The position numbers and the translations under genes were made by a program. Source: JAKAFX01 sp043196285 (GTDB lineage: Archaea; Thermoplasmatota; Thermoplasmata; Thermoplasmatales; Thermoplasmataceae). From it: a stretch of 11,996 nt of DNA. Where the stretch lies: contig JBBYJL010000037.1 of NCBI GenBank assembly GCA_043196285.1, forward strand, positions 1 through 11,996, given 5' to 3'. This document shows, one piece after another, positions 1-6,467 of this stretch (within the stretch, counting starts at the first letter, position 1; each line of letters starts with the position of its first letter). The notes under the pieces were generated by a model. That model ran no database searches, was not told the DNA's origin, and worked only from the letters and a program-made list of their open reading frames with translations.

Positions 1-396
1 CTATATCTCTGTGCCTTAAATCTTTAGGATCGCTTGAATGCATTCCTAATCTTCCTGTTCAATCCCCAAAAACTGCAGAATTTATTACTGTCCTGATGGA
101 AACCAGGATGCAATGAGGAAATGTTTCTTCTAGTCCATGGGAATAAATTGCTGAAGCTAGTGTAAACAACCACTACAAACTGATGAGTTCCTAAGGTTCC
201 ATTTTCTATGAAATTCTCGCTCGCAATGTCAAATTTATTATTCTTCTGCAATTTCCGGAATAAATGCCTGAGACGATTTCCCAGTAGTCTCCATTAGCAT
301 AAAGTTGATTATATTATATAAAAAGAAGAAAACAAACTACTTTGGAAAGAACTCTTTGATAACAAAATTATTAAATTGTTGATGCTATCACAATGT
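1..396. other. AT-rich region with no supported gene
   Basis: No convincing gene is seen. The longest frame is about 75 codons on the minus strand (24-251). It has an odd composition, a Val run and many Ser/Phe/Asn, and I cannot match it to a family. It ends at a stop and the frame beyond has no recognisable continuation. It could be a decayed gene fragment, but nothing supports that positively. The right-hand part (about 300-396) carries TATA-like boxes for the downstream Rieske gene. Confidence 0.6.
308..323 (+). promoter_or_regulatory. TATA-like box upstream of the Rieske gene
   Basis: A run of TATATTATATAAAA lies here and is the strongest TATA-like element in the leader. Transcription would start near 340, giving a leader of about 55 bases to the ATG at 397. 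A weaker box (ATTATTAAATT, about 367-377) sits about 26 bases before ATG 397 and would give a leaderless mRNA. I cannot tell which is used, or whether both are. Confidence 0.45.
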
Positions 397-1134
397 ATGG
401 ATGAAAAAGAGGAAGAATTGAATAAGGGTCGAAGAACCTTCCTCAAGGCTATGATTGTTTTATCTGCTGGTGTTGCAGTAGCAGGTGTTTTGAAGGGGGC
501 TGTCACAAATATAATCACTCCACTGGTGGGAATAAGTTCCTTTCCAACTATGGAGATTGTCGGTACTGACGGTAAGCCTATACTTTTCAGTGATATTCCA
601 GTGAATACCCCAACTACCTGGCTTTTCTATTACCCTCTTACCAACGATCCTAATTTCCTCCTGAATCTTGGAGATGCCAACGGCAATCCTGTCAATATTC
701 CTCCTTACGACGTGCCCATACCGGCCACGGGATCAACTTACAAGTTTAAAGGTGGTGTAGGACCAAAGGGATCTGTGGTTGCGTACAGTGCTATATGTCA
801 GCATCTTGGATGCATACCGCCTGAAATTCATTATTATCCACCCACCCAATCCATTCCTGGGACAAGCTTCAGCGGATCTACCAATCCAGGTTATATTCAC
901 TGTTCATGCCATGGCAGCACATATGACCCTTTAAAGGGAGCTAAGGTTATAACCGGGCCAACCTCCCGACCTCTGCCCAACGTTGAGCTCCAATACAATC
1001 CGGCCACTGGTACCTTCACCGCCTATTCAATGGTAGGTCCAACAATATATGGAAAGGTTTCTGATCTCAGCGGAGGTACGCCATATGCATCAAGTGCAAC
1101 AACTGTGACTGTTACCAACACCGGTATTGCTTAA
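397..1134 (+). CDS. Rieske [2Fe-2S] protein with Tat signal
   Basis: This is the Rieske iron-sulfur subunit of a bc-type quinol-oxidising complex. It would take an electron from quinol at the cytochrome b Qo site on the outer face of the membrane. Residues 12-17 (RRTFLK) followed by a hydrophobic stretch to about 35 form a twin-arginine signal/anchor, as expected for a protein exported folded with its cluster. Box I is CQHLGC (C134, H136, C139) and box II is CSCHGS (C169, C171, H172). Cluster ligands are C134/H136/C169/H172, and C139-C171 would form the usual disulfide. The boxes are 29 residues apart, longer than in mitochondrial Rieske proteins, with a Pro/Ser/Gly-rich insert. The frame also allows TTG starts at 376 and 379 and ATG at 382. 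I chose ATG 397 because it gives a standard Tat n-region and fits a TATA-like box 26 bases upstream. Cytochrome b follows after 14 bases. Confidence 0.93.
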   Translation: MDEKEEELNKGRRTFLKAMIVLSAGVAVAGVLKGAVTNIITPLVGISSFPTMEIVGTDGKPILFSDIPVNTPTTWLFYYPLTNDPNFLLNLGDANGNPVNIPPYDVPIPATGSTYKFKGGVGPKGSVVAYSAICQHLGCIPPEIHYYPPTQSIPGTSFSGSTNPGYIHCSCHGSTYDPLKGAKVITGPTSRPLPNVELQYNPATGTFTAYSMVGPTIYGKVSDLSGGTPYASSATTVTVTNTGIA

Positions 1135-1142
1135 GAGGATGA
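1135..1142 (+). promoter_or_regulatory. Shine-Dalgarno site for cytochrome b
   Basis: GAGGATGA follows the Rieske stop directly and lies 6 bases before the cytochrome b ATG. It is close to the archaeal consensus GGAGGTGA. It supports both the chosen start and translation of cytochrome b as an internal operon gene. Confidence 0.75.
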
Positions 1143-1148
1143 AAATAA

Positions 1149-2825
1149 ATGGTTGAAGAAAGCAAGATAAAGAAGATAATAACAAATGAGTTTGGCGAAG
1201 ATCCGCTCAAGATCGATCAGCTTCCGCTGAAACGAGTTCCGGATTACATGAGGGGGAAGGGTGGAATTCTCTACTGGACCGGCGCCATGATCAGCATTGC
1301 GTTTGTCTACCAGGTTGTAACTGGACTATTTCTCCTCCTGTATTATAACCCCGCTGACGCGTATGCGTCCACAGAATACATTATAAACAATGTGCCTTAC
1401 GGCGCTCTGATCAGCGCAACTCACCTTTATGGCGCATATGCAATGATTGTACTGATTTATGTTCATATGTACAGGAATTACTTCCATGGTGCATATAAGA
1501 AGCCAAGGCAAATTCAGTGGATTACTGGTGTGATCCTTCTTGCACTGACTCTCGGAGTTGGATTTTTCGGATATTCCATGCCTGGAGATGTCCTTGCGTA
1601 TGATGCAACCGATGTTGGAAGAGGAATAGCTCAGTCAACACCTATGATAGGTAATTACCTTGTGGCAATTGTATTTGGGAACGGGACTACCACTGGCCTA
1701 TTTCAGAGGATGCTGGGCTGGCACATCATTCTTGCTGCCCTTATCGGCCTGATATTCGGCCTTCATTTCTATCTTGCAGAATCAAACTCTATAATGCCTT
1801 CACTAAAAGAGGCAAAATACAGGGCACCCGCAGTCGATACAGAAAAGCCGGAATACAAGAAGTGGTACCCATACAACTTTGCTTTCATGATCCAGTTAGC
1901 AATGATGGTTGTCGGTCTGATTATACTCATACCATCTATAATTGCTCTGCTTCCTTCTGTTCCAAGCCTGTTTTCACCTTTCCCGAGCGTTTCTCCTTCA
2001 AGCCCGCTTGCACTTTATGTTCCTGCGTATCCACCGTGGTTCCTCCTGTTTGTTTACAAGGCCGTTGACTTCTTCAACTTCACCGGTTCTCTTGCTCCTC
2101 TGAATGCTATCGGCCCCCTTATAGCTTCCACCGTGTTTGGGGTTATTCCTCTCCTCTATTTCGTTTTCGTTCCTTTCATTGACAGAAGTAATGATCTCCA
2201 TCCTCTTTCAAGGCCCATAATAACCTCATTTGGGATACTCGGCATAATCTACATGGCCATACTTTCGGCATGGGGTGCGCTGACACCTGGCGTTCCCATA
2301 GCCCCTCCTGAGGTTCTTGCTGTTCTTGTTCCTCCATTTGTTGTCGTGGTTGGAGGAATGCTTGTTCTGAGCAGGCTTTACAGACATGGTAAACTTAATG
2401 TCACGTCGGAAAAGCTAATGGCATCGTTCGTGATCTTCCTGCTTGTACTTACTTTCGCGATGATATCTTTCGCTGAGAACATATCAGCATTCCTGTACCA
2501 TACATCTGCGCTGAATATGCTGGCCACATTCTTCACAGGAGGTGTCACTGTTTTTGCAGCTGTTGGAACCATGAAGAGTGCAGATTACTACACAGATATT
2601 GAGAAAGGCCGCCCCAAGACTGTCAAGCAGAAGAAGGGTATGAGCATCAATGCTGCTGTCATAACTTCGTCAGTTCTTGTTATAATATCCATCACAATTC
2701 TCGTACTCATAGCTGGACTCAATCCGATTACTCAGGCTATGGTATTTGGTCTGGGGCTGGGTACGGATCTAATCATTGCAGGAATAATTTTAAGAATATA
2801 CAGATTGACCTTCTACCATGAGTGA
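1149..2825 (+). CDS. Cytochrome b of bc-type complex, long form
   Basis: This is the membrane core of a Rieske/cytochrome b quinol-oxidising complex. It binds two b hemes and carries the quinol sites. Likely heme ligands are H92 and H106 in one helix and H192 and H206 in another, both pairs 14 residues apart as in canonical cytochrome b. The helix-B/C region (GYSMPGDVLAYDA, about 141-153) resembles the family. In place of the Qo-site PEWY motif there is PPWF at 296-299, so the usual Glu is absent. At 558 residues it is much longer than the roughly 400 of mitochondrial cytochrome b. The extra C-terminal part (about 420-552) adds hydrophobic helices, as in long archaeal homologues. It follows the Rieske gene by 14 bases and overlaps the next gene by 8 bases. 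No cytochrome c1 gene is present, which is normal for archaeal complexes. The electron acceptor lies outside this window. Confidence 0.93.
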   Translation: MVEESKIKKIITNEFGEDPLKIDQLPLKRVPDYMRGKGGILYWTGAMISIAFVYQVVTGLFLLLYYNPADAYASTEYIINNVPYGALISATHLYGAYAMIVLIYVHMYRNYFHGAYKKPRQIQWITGVILLALTLGVGFFGYSMPGDVLAYDATDVGRGIAQSTPMIGNYLVAIVFGNGTTTGLFQRMLGWHIILAALIGLIFGLHFYLAESNSIMPSLKEAKYRAPAVDTEKPEYKKWYPYNFAFMIQLAMMVVGLIILIPSIIALLPSVPSLFSPFPSVSPSSPLALYVPAYPPWFLLFVYKAVDFFNFTGSLAPLNAIGPLIASTVFGVIPLLYFVFVPFIDRSNDLHPLSRPIITSFGILGIIYMAILSAWGALTPGVPIAPPEVLAVLVPPFVVVVGGMLVLSRLYRHGKLNVTSEKLMASFVIFLLVLTFAMISFAENISAFLYHTSALNMLATFFTGGVTVFAAVGTMKSADYYTDIEKGRPKTVKQKKGMSINAAVITSSVLVIISITILVLIAGLNPITQAMVFGLGLGTDLIIAGIILRIYRLTFYHE

Positions 2826-3492
2826 CATAAGAGTATCCGGTTTCAACGACATAATATTCTGGCAGGAGGACGGCGTTGGCATCATAGTGATAAGGTCCAA
2901 CGAGAGTGGGCTCGCAAGAAGGAACTTTGTCAATGAATTGATAATGGCGCTAACCACTGCCTCGACAGACGACATGGTCAAATCTGTTGCAATAACCGGT
3001 ATTAACAATAATTTTCTTTCCGGCCTCATCGATGCACCTAAGAACAGCCATGAACTCTTCGACTTCCTGAGCTACACCTCCACATTCCTGTCTGTAGTCT
3101 ATTCCCTCGGTAAACCAATATATTCAGTTCTCAGCGGAGATTCGATTGATCTGGGAAGGGAAATTTCACTTGCTACAGACATTATAATATCATCCGACAG
3201 TGCAAAAGTTGGGTTTTCTAAGAACTACAGATTCATGGCCGGCGGATCAATAACATCCCTGAGATTTCCATTACTGGATGTATCGGTCGCAAAAGAGGGG
3301 AAAAACGTCGATCTGGTGTATTCAGGAAAAACACTTCTTGAATCTGCCAAGAATTTCATCATTTCCGATAGCGGCCGTAGCAGGCATCTTATGAGACGGG
3401 CAAGATTGAGGGATATGCGTGTTACCCTTCTAGAAGAGAGGGAGGATATCCTCTTCAGGGAAAATCAGGCCGAGAATCATACCAGCGCATAA
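2818..3492 (+). CDS. Diverged crotonase-fold (enoyl-CoA hydratase-like) protein
   Basis: I recognise this as a divergent member of the crotonase/enoyl-CoA hydratase superfamily. The N-terminal strand (VGIIVIRS, about 20-27), VKSVAITGINNNFLSGLID (54-72, matching the family's V.vvvltG...FsaG.D) and GKPIYSVLSGD...GREISLATD (99-121, matching PkPviAaVnG...GgG.ELalacD) run in the family order. Aligned by eye to rat hydratase, Glu144 is kept as E115. Glu164 is replaced by K135, and the central Gly of the GGG oxyanion loop is L112. The C-terminal region is shorter than usual and very basic/acidic (186-212, many Arg and Glu). Hydratase activity is therefore unlikely. A structural, assembly or acyl-CoA-binding role is possible but inferred. 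It overlaps cytochrome b by 8 bases with no clear Shine-Dalgarno site, so translation is probably coupled. It converges on the DUF92 gene with a 16-base overlap. Confidence 0.75.
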   Translation: MSDIRVSGFNDIIFWQEDGVGIIVIRSNESGLARRNFVNELIMALTTASTDDMVKSVAITGINNNFLSGLIDAPKNSHELFDFLSYTSTFLSVVYSLGKPIYSVLSGDSIDLGREISLATDIIISSDSAKVGFSKNYRFMAGGSITSLRFPLLDVSVAKEGKNVDLVYSGKTLLESAKNFIISDSGRSRHLMRRARLRDMRVTLLEEREDILFRENQAENHTSA

Positions 3493-4061
3493 AAATAGAC
3501 GAATACCGCGGAAAGTATTACAGTGATTATGGATGAGAACAGGTTGACTTGGCCCTTGGAGATAATGCCCCTGTTCTCGAGCGTTCCACCAAGCACGCTG
3601 TCGATGTTGGATCCCAGAAAGCCCATCAGCGTAACAAATACCACAACGGGAACGTTAAACGTTCCAAAATAGAAGAACGTGAATGTAATCGCAATAATAA
3701 GACCTCCAAGAAGAGATGCAAGGCTTCCAAAGAGTGAAATGCCTCCATTTACGCCTGGATCTGTTTTCCTGAAACTGGTTATCATGATTACGTTCTTGTC
3801 TATTACACCTATTTCCGACGCAAAGGTATCGGAATTTATAACCGAAAATGACACTGCGAAAAGAAGAAAAAGATCGCCGTAATCAAAAACCCAGTATGCC
3901 TTAAAAAGATTCAGTACAGCCAGGAATACTCCTATGATTCCGGCATAAATTATGTTGGATGTGCTTCGCTCTCCATGTTTACCTTCCTGGAGTCTGGCGA
4001 CCTCTTTTCTCCCTAAAAAAGCTCTCGTTGCCGCGAACGATGTAATTGCAAATATTATCAT
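3477..4061 (-). CDS. DUF92 family membrane protein (VTE6-like)
   Basis: This is an integral membrane protein of the DUF92/TIGR00297 family. The plant member VTE6 is a phytyl-phosphate kinase, so phosphorylation of a prenyl phosphate in isoprenoid salvage is a reasonable inference but unproven here. Family hallmarks are SDTFASEIG (77-85), the Gly/Ser-rich VNGGISLFGSLASLLGG (104-120), GSNIDSVLGGTLE (150-162) and VNLFSS (172-177), lying between hydrophobic helices. The coordinates use the only canonical start, ATG 4061. That start removes conserved N-terminal helices, because about 50 further family-like residues are encoded in frame upstream (see the separate entry). The gene lies directly downstream of pdxS on the same strand and is probably co-transcribed. 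Its stop overlaps the convergent crotonase-like gene by 16 bases. Confidence 0.85.
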   Translation of the reverse strand: MIIFAITSFAATRAFLGRKEVARLQEGKHGERSTSNIIYAGIIGVFLAVLNLFKAYWVFDYGDLFLLFAVSFSVINSDTFASEIGVIDKNVIMITSFRKTDPGVNGGISLFGSLASLLGGLIIAITFTFFYFGTFNVPVVVFVTLMGFLGSNIDSVLGGTLENRGIISKGQVNLFSSIITVILSAVFVYFYALV

Positions 4062-4223
4062 CAGGATGAGCCAGAGGATGTTCCCGCCAATTCCAATTAT
4101 CGCACCAACTATCAGTGCCGCTATACTTCCTCTTTTGCTGAAGACTCCGAACTTCAGCGAGAGGAAAAACAGCAGTATGAGAATGACAAGTATAATTAGA
4201 TCTGTTACTAGTTGACTTATACC
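4062..4223 (-). other. In-frame N-terminal extension of the DUF92 gene lacking a canonical start
   Basis: Reading the DUF92 frame upstream of ATG 4061 stays open to a TGA at 4293-4295. It encodes a hydrophobic helix (LIILVILILLFFLSL), then KFGVFSKRGSIAALIVGAII and GIGGNILWLIL. This matches the usual DUF92 N-terminus, where a helix is followed by a Lys/Ser/Gly-Ala segment and a second helix. No ATG, GTG or TTG occurs in frame from 4062 to the upstream stop. Candidate unusual starts include CTG at 4230-4232, ATC at 4224-4226 and ATA at 4218-4220. The ATC lies 6 bases after an AGAGG inside the end of pdxS. A rare start codon, or a sequence error near the pdxS stop, would explain this. Confidence 0.7.
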
Positions 4224-4225
4224 GA

Positions 4226-5236
4226 TTACCAGCCTCTGTTCTGCATCTTCATTTCGCTTGGTATGTTCTCGATGGCGGTACCCTGCATCCCCTCAAGGCC
4301 CTCTGAGACCTGGCCTATCAACTCATAGTCCTCAAAGTTTTCCACTGCGTCCACGATAGCCTTAGCCATCTCATTTGGGTCCCTGGACTTAAATATGCCG
4401 CTTCCAACAAAGACCCCGTCAACGCCCATCTTCATCATGAGAGCACCATCTGCTGGAGTCGCAACGCCTCCGGCGGCAAAATTAACCACAGGCATCCTAC
4501 CCTGTGACTTGATCTGTTTTAGAACATCAAGTATACCCTTCTGTATTTCCTCTATACCCATCCCATAGTACACATTGTTAGTGTCAATCTTTGCACCCTC
4601 TCCGAAAAGCTCCTCCGTCAGCAGCTGTCTTTCCTTGAGGTATGGCTGCGAGATCCTCACCGCCATGTTGTAAAGCGAATCATCATCGCTGTTCTTGATT
4701 GCCTCTATCCCGTCATTGACCATGCGTATGTGTCTTACTGCTTCAATCACGTTACCAGTTCCGGCCTCTCCCTTGGTTCTTACCATGGCTGCTCCCTCAA
4801 AAATCCTTCTAGCTGCCTCGGAAACATTTCTGGCACCACACACAAAGGGTATCTTGAACTCTCTCTTGTTCAGGTGAAAAAATGGATCCGCCGGAGTAAG
4901 GACTTCACTTTCATCCAGCATATCGACGTTAAGTGCTGAAAGGGTATATGCTTCGGATATGTGACCGATCCTCACCTTGGCCATTACAGGTATTGTGACA
5001 GCATTCATTATCTCCCGGATCTTCATTGGATCTGCCATCCTTGCTACGCCTCCGGCAGCCCTGATGTCTGCAGGGACCTTTTCGAGCGCCATGACGGCCA
5101 CCGCACCTGCTGCTTCCGCAACCCTTGCCTGCTCTACGGTTGTGACATCCATAATAACTCCGCCTTTGGTCATTTTGGCAAATCCGTGCTTCAGTAAATC
5201 ATTACCAGCTTTCAGGGAAGATAAATCTATAGGCAT
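4226..5236 (-). CDS. pdxS: Pyridoxal 5'-phosphate synthase lyase subunit PdxS
   Basis: This is the synthase subunit of the DXP-independent vitamin B6 pathway. It makes pyridoxal 5'-phosphate from ribose 5-phosphate, glyceraldehyde 3-phosphate and ammonia supplied by the glutaminase PdxT. Counting from ATG 5236, D30 (GVIMDVT), K87 (PVMAKVRIGH) and K155 (VRTKGEAGTGN) are the conserved active-site residues of the (beta/alpha)8 barrel. Phosphate-binding loops appear as NFAAGGVATPADGALMM and GVFVGSGIF. About 35-40 residues around positions 195-235 are extra relative to Bacillus PdxS. A similar insertion is known in the Methanocaldococcus jannaschii enzyme. The frame also allows a TTG start at 5245. 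I prefer the ATG, but the TATA-like box at about 5267 fits either. No pdxT is in the window. A DUF92 gene follows immediately. Confidence 0.96.
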   Translation of the reverse strand: MPIDLSSLKAGNDLLKHGFAKMTKGGVIMDVTTVEQARVAEAAGAVAVMALEKVPADIRAAGGVARMADPMKIREIMNAVTIPVMAKVRIGHISEAYTLSALNVDMLDESEVLTPADPFFHLNKREFKIPFVCGARNVSEAARRIFEGAAMVRTKGEAGTGNVIEAVRHIRMVNDGIEAIKNSDDDSLYNMAVRISQPYLKERQLLTEELFGEGAKIDTNNVYYGMGIEEIQKGILDVLKQIKSQGRMPVVNFAAGGVATPADGALMMKMGVDGVFVGSGIFKSRDPNEMAKAIVDAVENFEDYELIGQVSEGLEGMQGTAIENIPSEMKMQNRGW

Positions 5237-5261
5237 CTTTCTCAACGCAAAATTGTGAGTC

Positions 5262-5272
5262 TGTATAAATAG
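5262..5272 (-). promoter_or_regulatory. pdxS: TATA-like box for pdxS
   Basis: On the minus strand the sequence reads CTATTTATACAG, centred near 5267. It lies 22 bases before the TTG (5245) and 31 before the ATG (5236). That fits a leaderless or nearly leaderless transcript. Confidence 0.6.
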
Positions 5273-5323
5273 ATTTATGAAAGAGCAATACTTTTATGAT
5301 TTGCTGATTTCCTGAGAGAAATA

Positions 5324-5337
5324 CCGTGATGGCACGG
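5324..5337. repeat. Short dyad CCGTG-N4-CACGG in the pdxS-tauE intergenic region
   Basis: Perfect 5-base arms are separated by ATGG. It lies between the divergent pdxS and tauE genes, about 60 bases upstream of the pdxS TATA-like box and about 90 upstream of the tauE one. It could be an operator or chance. An ATG inside it opens a 7-codon frame ending at 5352 that I do not regard as a gene. Confidence 0.35.
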
Positions 5338-5347
5338 CACTTTCCAG

Positions 5348-5384
5348 CATGAGCGTACTGTCATGCCTTCATGTTTCCTTCATG
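5348..5384. repeat. Cluster of four CATG sites
   Basis: CATG occurs at 5348, 5362, 5370 and 5381. Two of the sites lie in CTTCATG (5367-5373 and 5378-5384), 11 bases apart or roughly one helical turn, and TCATGCC occurs at 5361 and 5380. This could be a repeated operator upstream of tauE. The element is short enough that chance is possible. Confidence 0.3.
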
Positions 5385-5419
5385 CCATTGACCAATTCTG
5401 TAATATACGATCTAGTAAT

Positions 5420-5430
5420 ACTCTAAAAAT
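5420..5430 (+). promoter_or_regulatory. TATA-like box for tauE operon
   Basis: ACTCTAAAAAT lies here, with its centre near 5426, predicting a transcript start near 5452. That would leave a leader of about 30 bases containing a weak Shine-Dalgarno site before ATG 5484. Confidence 0.45.
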
Positions 5431-5434
5431 CATA

Positions 5435-5458
5435 AGACCCGAGTCTGGTGGGCTCACC
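5435..5458. repeat. Two back-to-back 12-base dyads at the tauE promoter
   Basis: AGAC-CCGA-GTCT (5435-5446) is followed without a gap by GGTG-GGCT-CACC (5447-5458). Each has perfect 4-base arms around a 4-base loop. They lie directly downstream of the TATA-like box and straddle the predicted transcript start, so they could be operators blocking initiation or tandem hairpins at the 5' end of the mRNA. The function is inferred from position only. Confidence 0.45.
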
Positions 5459-5464
5459 TAAAAA

Positions 5465-5473
5465 GGAAAGTGA
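5465..5473 (+). promoter_or_regulatory. Weak Shine-Dalgarno site for the TauE gene
   Basis: GGAAAGTGA, a partial match to GGAGGTGA, ends 10 bases before ATG 5484. It supports a leadered transcript with the start at 5484. Confidence 0.4.
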
Positions 5474-5483
5474 AAGTTGAATA

Positions 5484-6467
5484 ATGCTGACTATAATCTT
5501 TACACTGATCAAATTTTTGACCATATTATCAGCAGGTATTATAGCTGGTTTTATAGGATCACTTACTGGCCTGGGAGGCGGAACAATACTTGTCCCGCTA
5601 CTGACATTATTTTATGGGGTTCCTGTAATATTTGCAACGGGTGCGAGCCTTGTTTCGACCATAGCAACCTCAGACGGCTCTGCAAGTGCCTACACACGCG
5701 AAAAAATAGCAAATGTTAATCTGAGCATAAGCCTGGAGATAGCCACGACTGCAGGTGCAATAGTTGGATCGCTCGTCGCGATATATATCTATGCACATTC
5801 CCTTTCATGGATAATTTACATAGTATTCGGCATTATACTCCTGTTCTCCCTGATTCCAACTATCAAAAAGATTGCGTTTGAAACACCAAAATTTATTCCC
5901 CCAGACTGGACTACCAAATTCTTCAAACTGAGCGGGAGCTATTATGATGATCGACTCAAGAAGAGGATCGATTACCATGGTGTGCGATGGTACCTTGGGG
6001 AAGTCATCATGTTCTTTGCAGGATTTTTCTCCGGCCTGCTTGGAATAGGAAGTGGCGCGCTGAAGGTTCTCGGCATGGACTGGGCGCTAAACCTGCCAAT
6101 GAAGGTTACCACAACAACAAGTAATTTCATGATAGGCATCACTGCAGCAACCAGCAGCTCGATCTACTGGTATGCTGGCTTTATTCAGCCCTTCATTGCT
6201 GCCTCAACTGCCATCGGAGTGCTTATCGGAGCATATTTTGGTGCCAAGGTGCTGATCAAGGTTACAAACAAGGATATCAGATGGATTTTCTTCTCACTGC
6301 TCATGTTTCTCGGACTTGACATGATTTTTACAGGATTCAACAAGATCAATATTTATATTGTGAGTCTTGTTTTCCAGTTTTTCCTTGCAGTCGGCATATC
6401 CATTGTCCTGATACTTTTGCTTTACGTTCTTATGAAAAAAGGATTTTTTGGGGTTGAGGAAAAATGA
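5484..6467 (+). CDS. TauE/SafE family anion exporter
   Basis: This is a polytopic membrane protein of the TauE/SafE family, whose members export sulfite, sulfoacetate or other organosulfur and carboxylate anions. The two family half-repeats are visible. GFIGSLTGLGGGTILVPLL (22-40) in the first half is mirrored by GFFSGLLGIGSGALKV (180-195) in the second. A hydrophilic cytoplasmic linker (about 127-170, rich in Lys, Asp and aromatics) separates them, and it is longer than in minimal members. At 327 residues it is longer than the common 250-270 form because of this linker and a C-terminal helix (about 290-317). The substrate cannot be read from the sequence. The next gene, DUF1634, overlaps it by 4 bases, a pairing common for this subfamily. 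Confidence 0.9.
   Translation: MLTIIFTLIKFLTILSAGIIAGFIGSLTGLGGGTILVPLLTLFYGVPVIFATGASLVSTIATSDGSASAYTREKIANVNLSISLEIATTAGAIVGSLVAIYIYAHSLSWIIYIVFGIILLFSLIPTIKKIAFETPKFIPPDWTTKFFKLSGSYYDDRLKKRIDYHGVRWYLGEVIMFFAGFFSGLLGIGSGALKVLGMDWALNLPMKVTTTTSNFMIGITAATSSSIYWYAGFIQPFIAASTAIGVLIGAYFGAKVLIKVTNKDIRWIFFSLLMFLGLDMIFTGFNKINIYIVSLVFQFFLAVGISIVLILLLYVLMKKGFFGVEEK

Noticed and set aside
24..251. 75-codon minus-strand frame in the left gene-free stretch
   Set aside because: Odd composition, no recognisable family or motif and no clear promoter or Shine-Dalgarno site. Treated as chance or at most a decayed fragment.
4500..4660. Extra central segment in PdxS considered as novel
   Set aside because: A comparable insertion is known from the Methanocaldococcus jannaschii enzyme, so it is an archaeal family trait.
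5329..5352. Seven-codon mini-frame ATG...TGA in the pdxS-tauE intergenic region
   Set aside because: Too short to separate from chance. The peptide has no regulatory codon run that would suggest a leader peptide.
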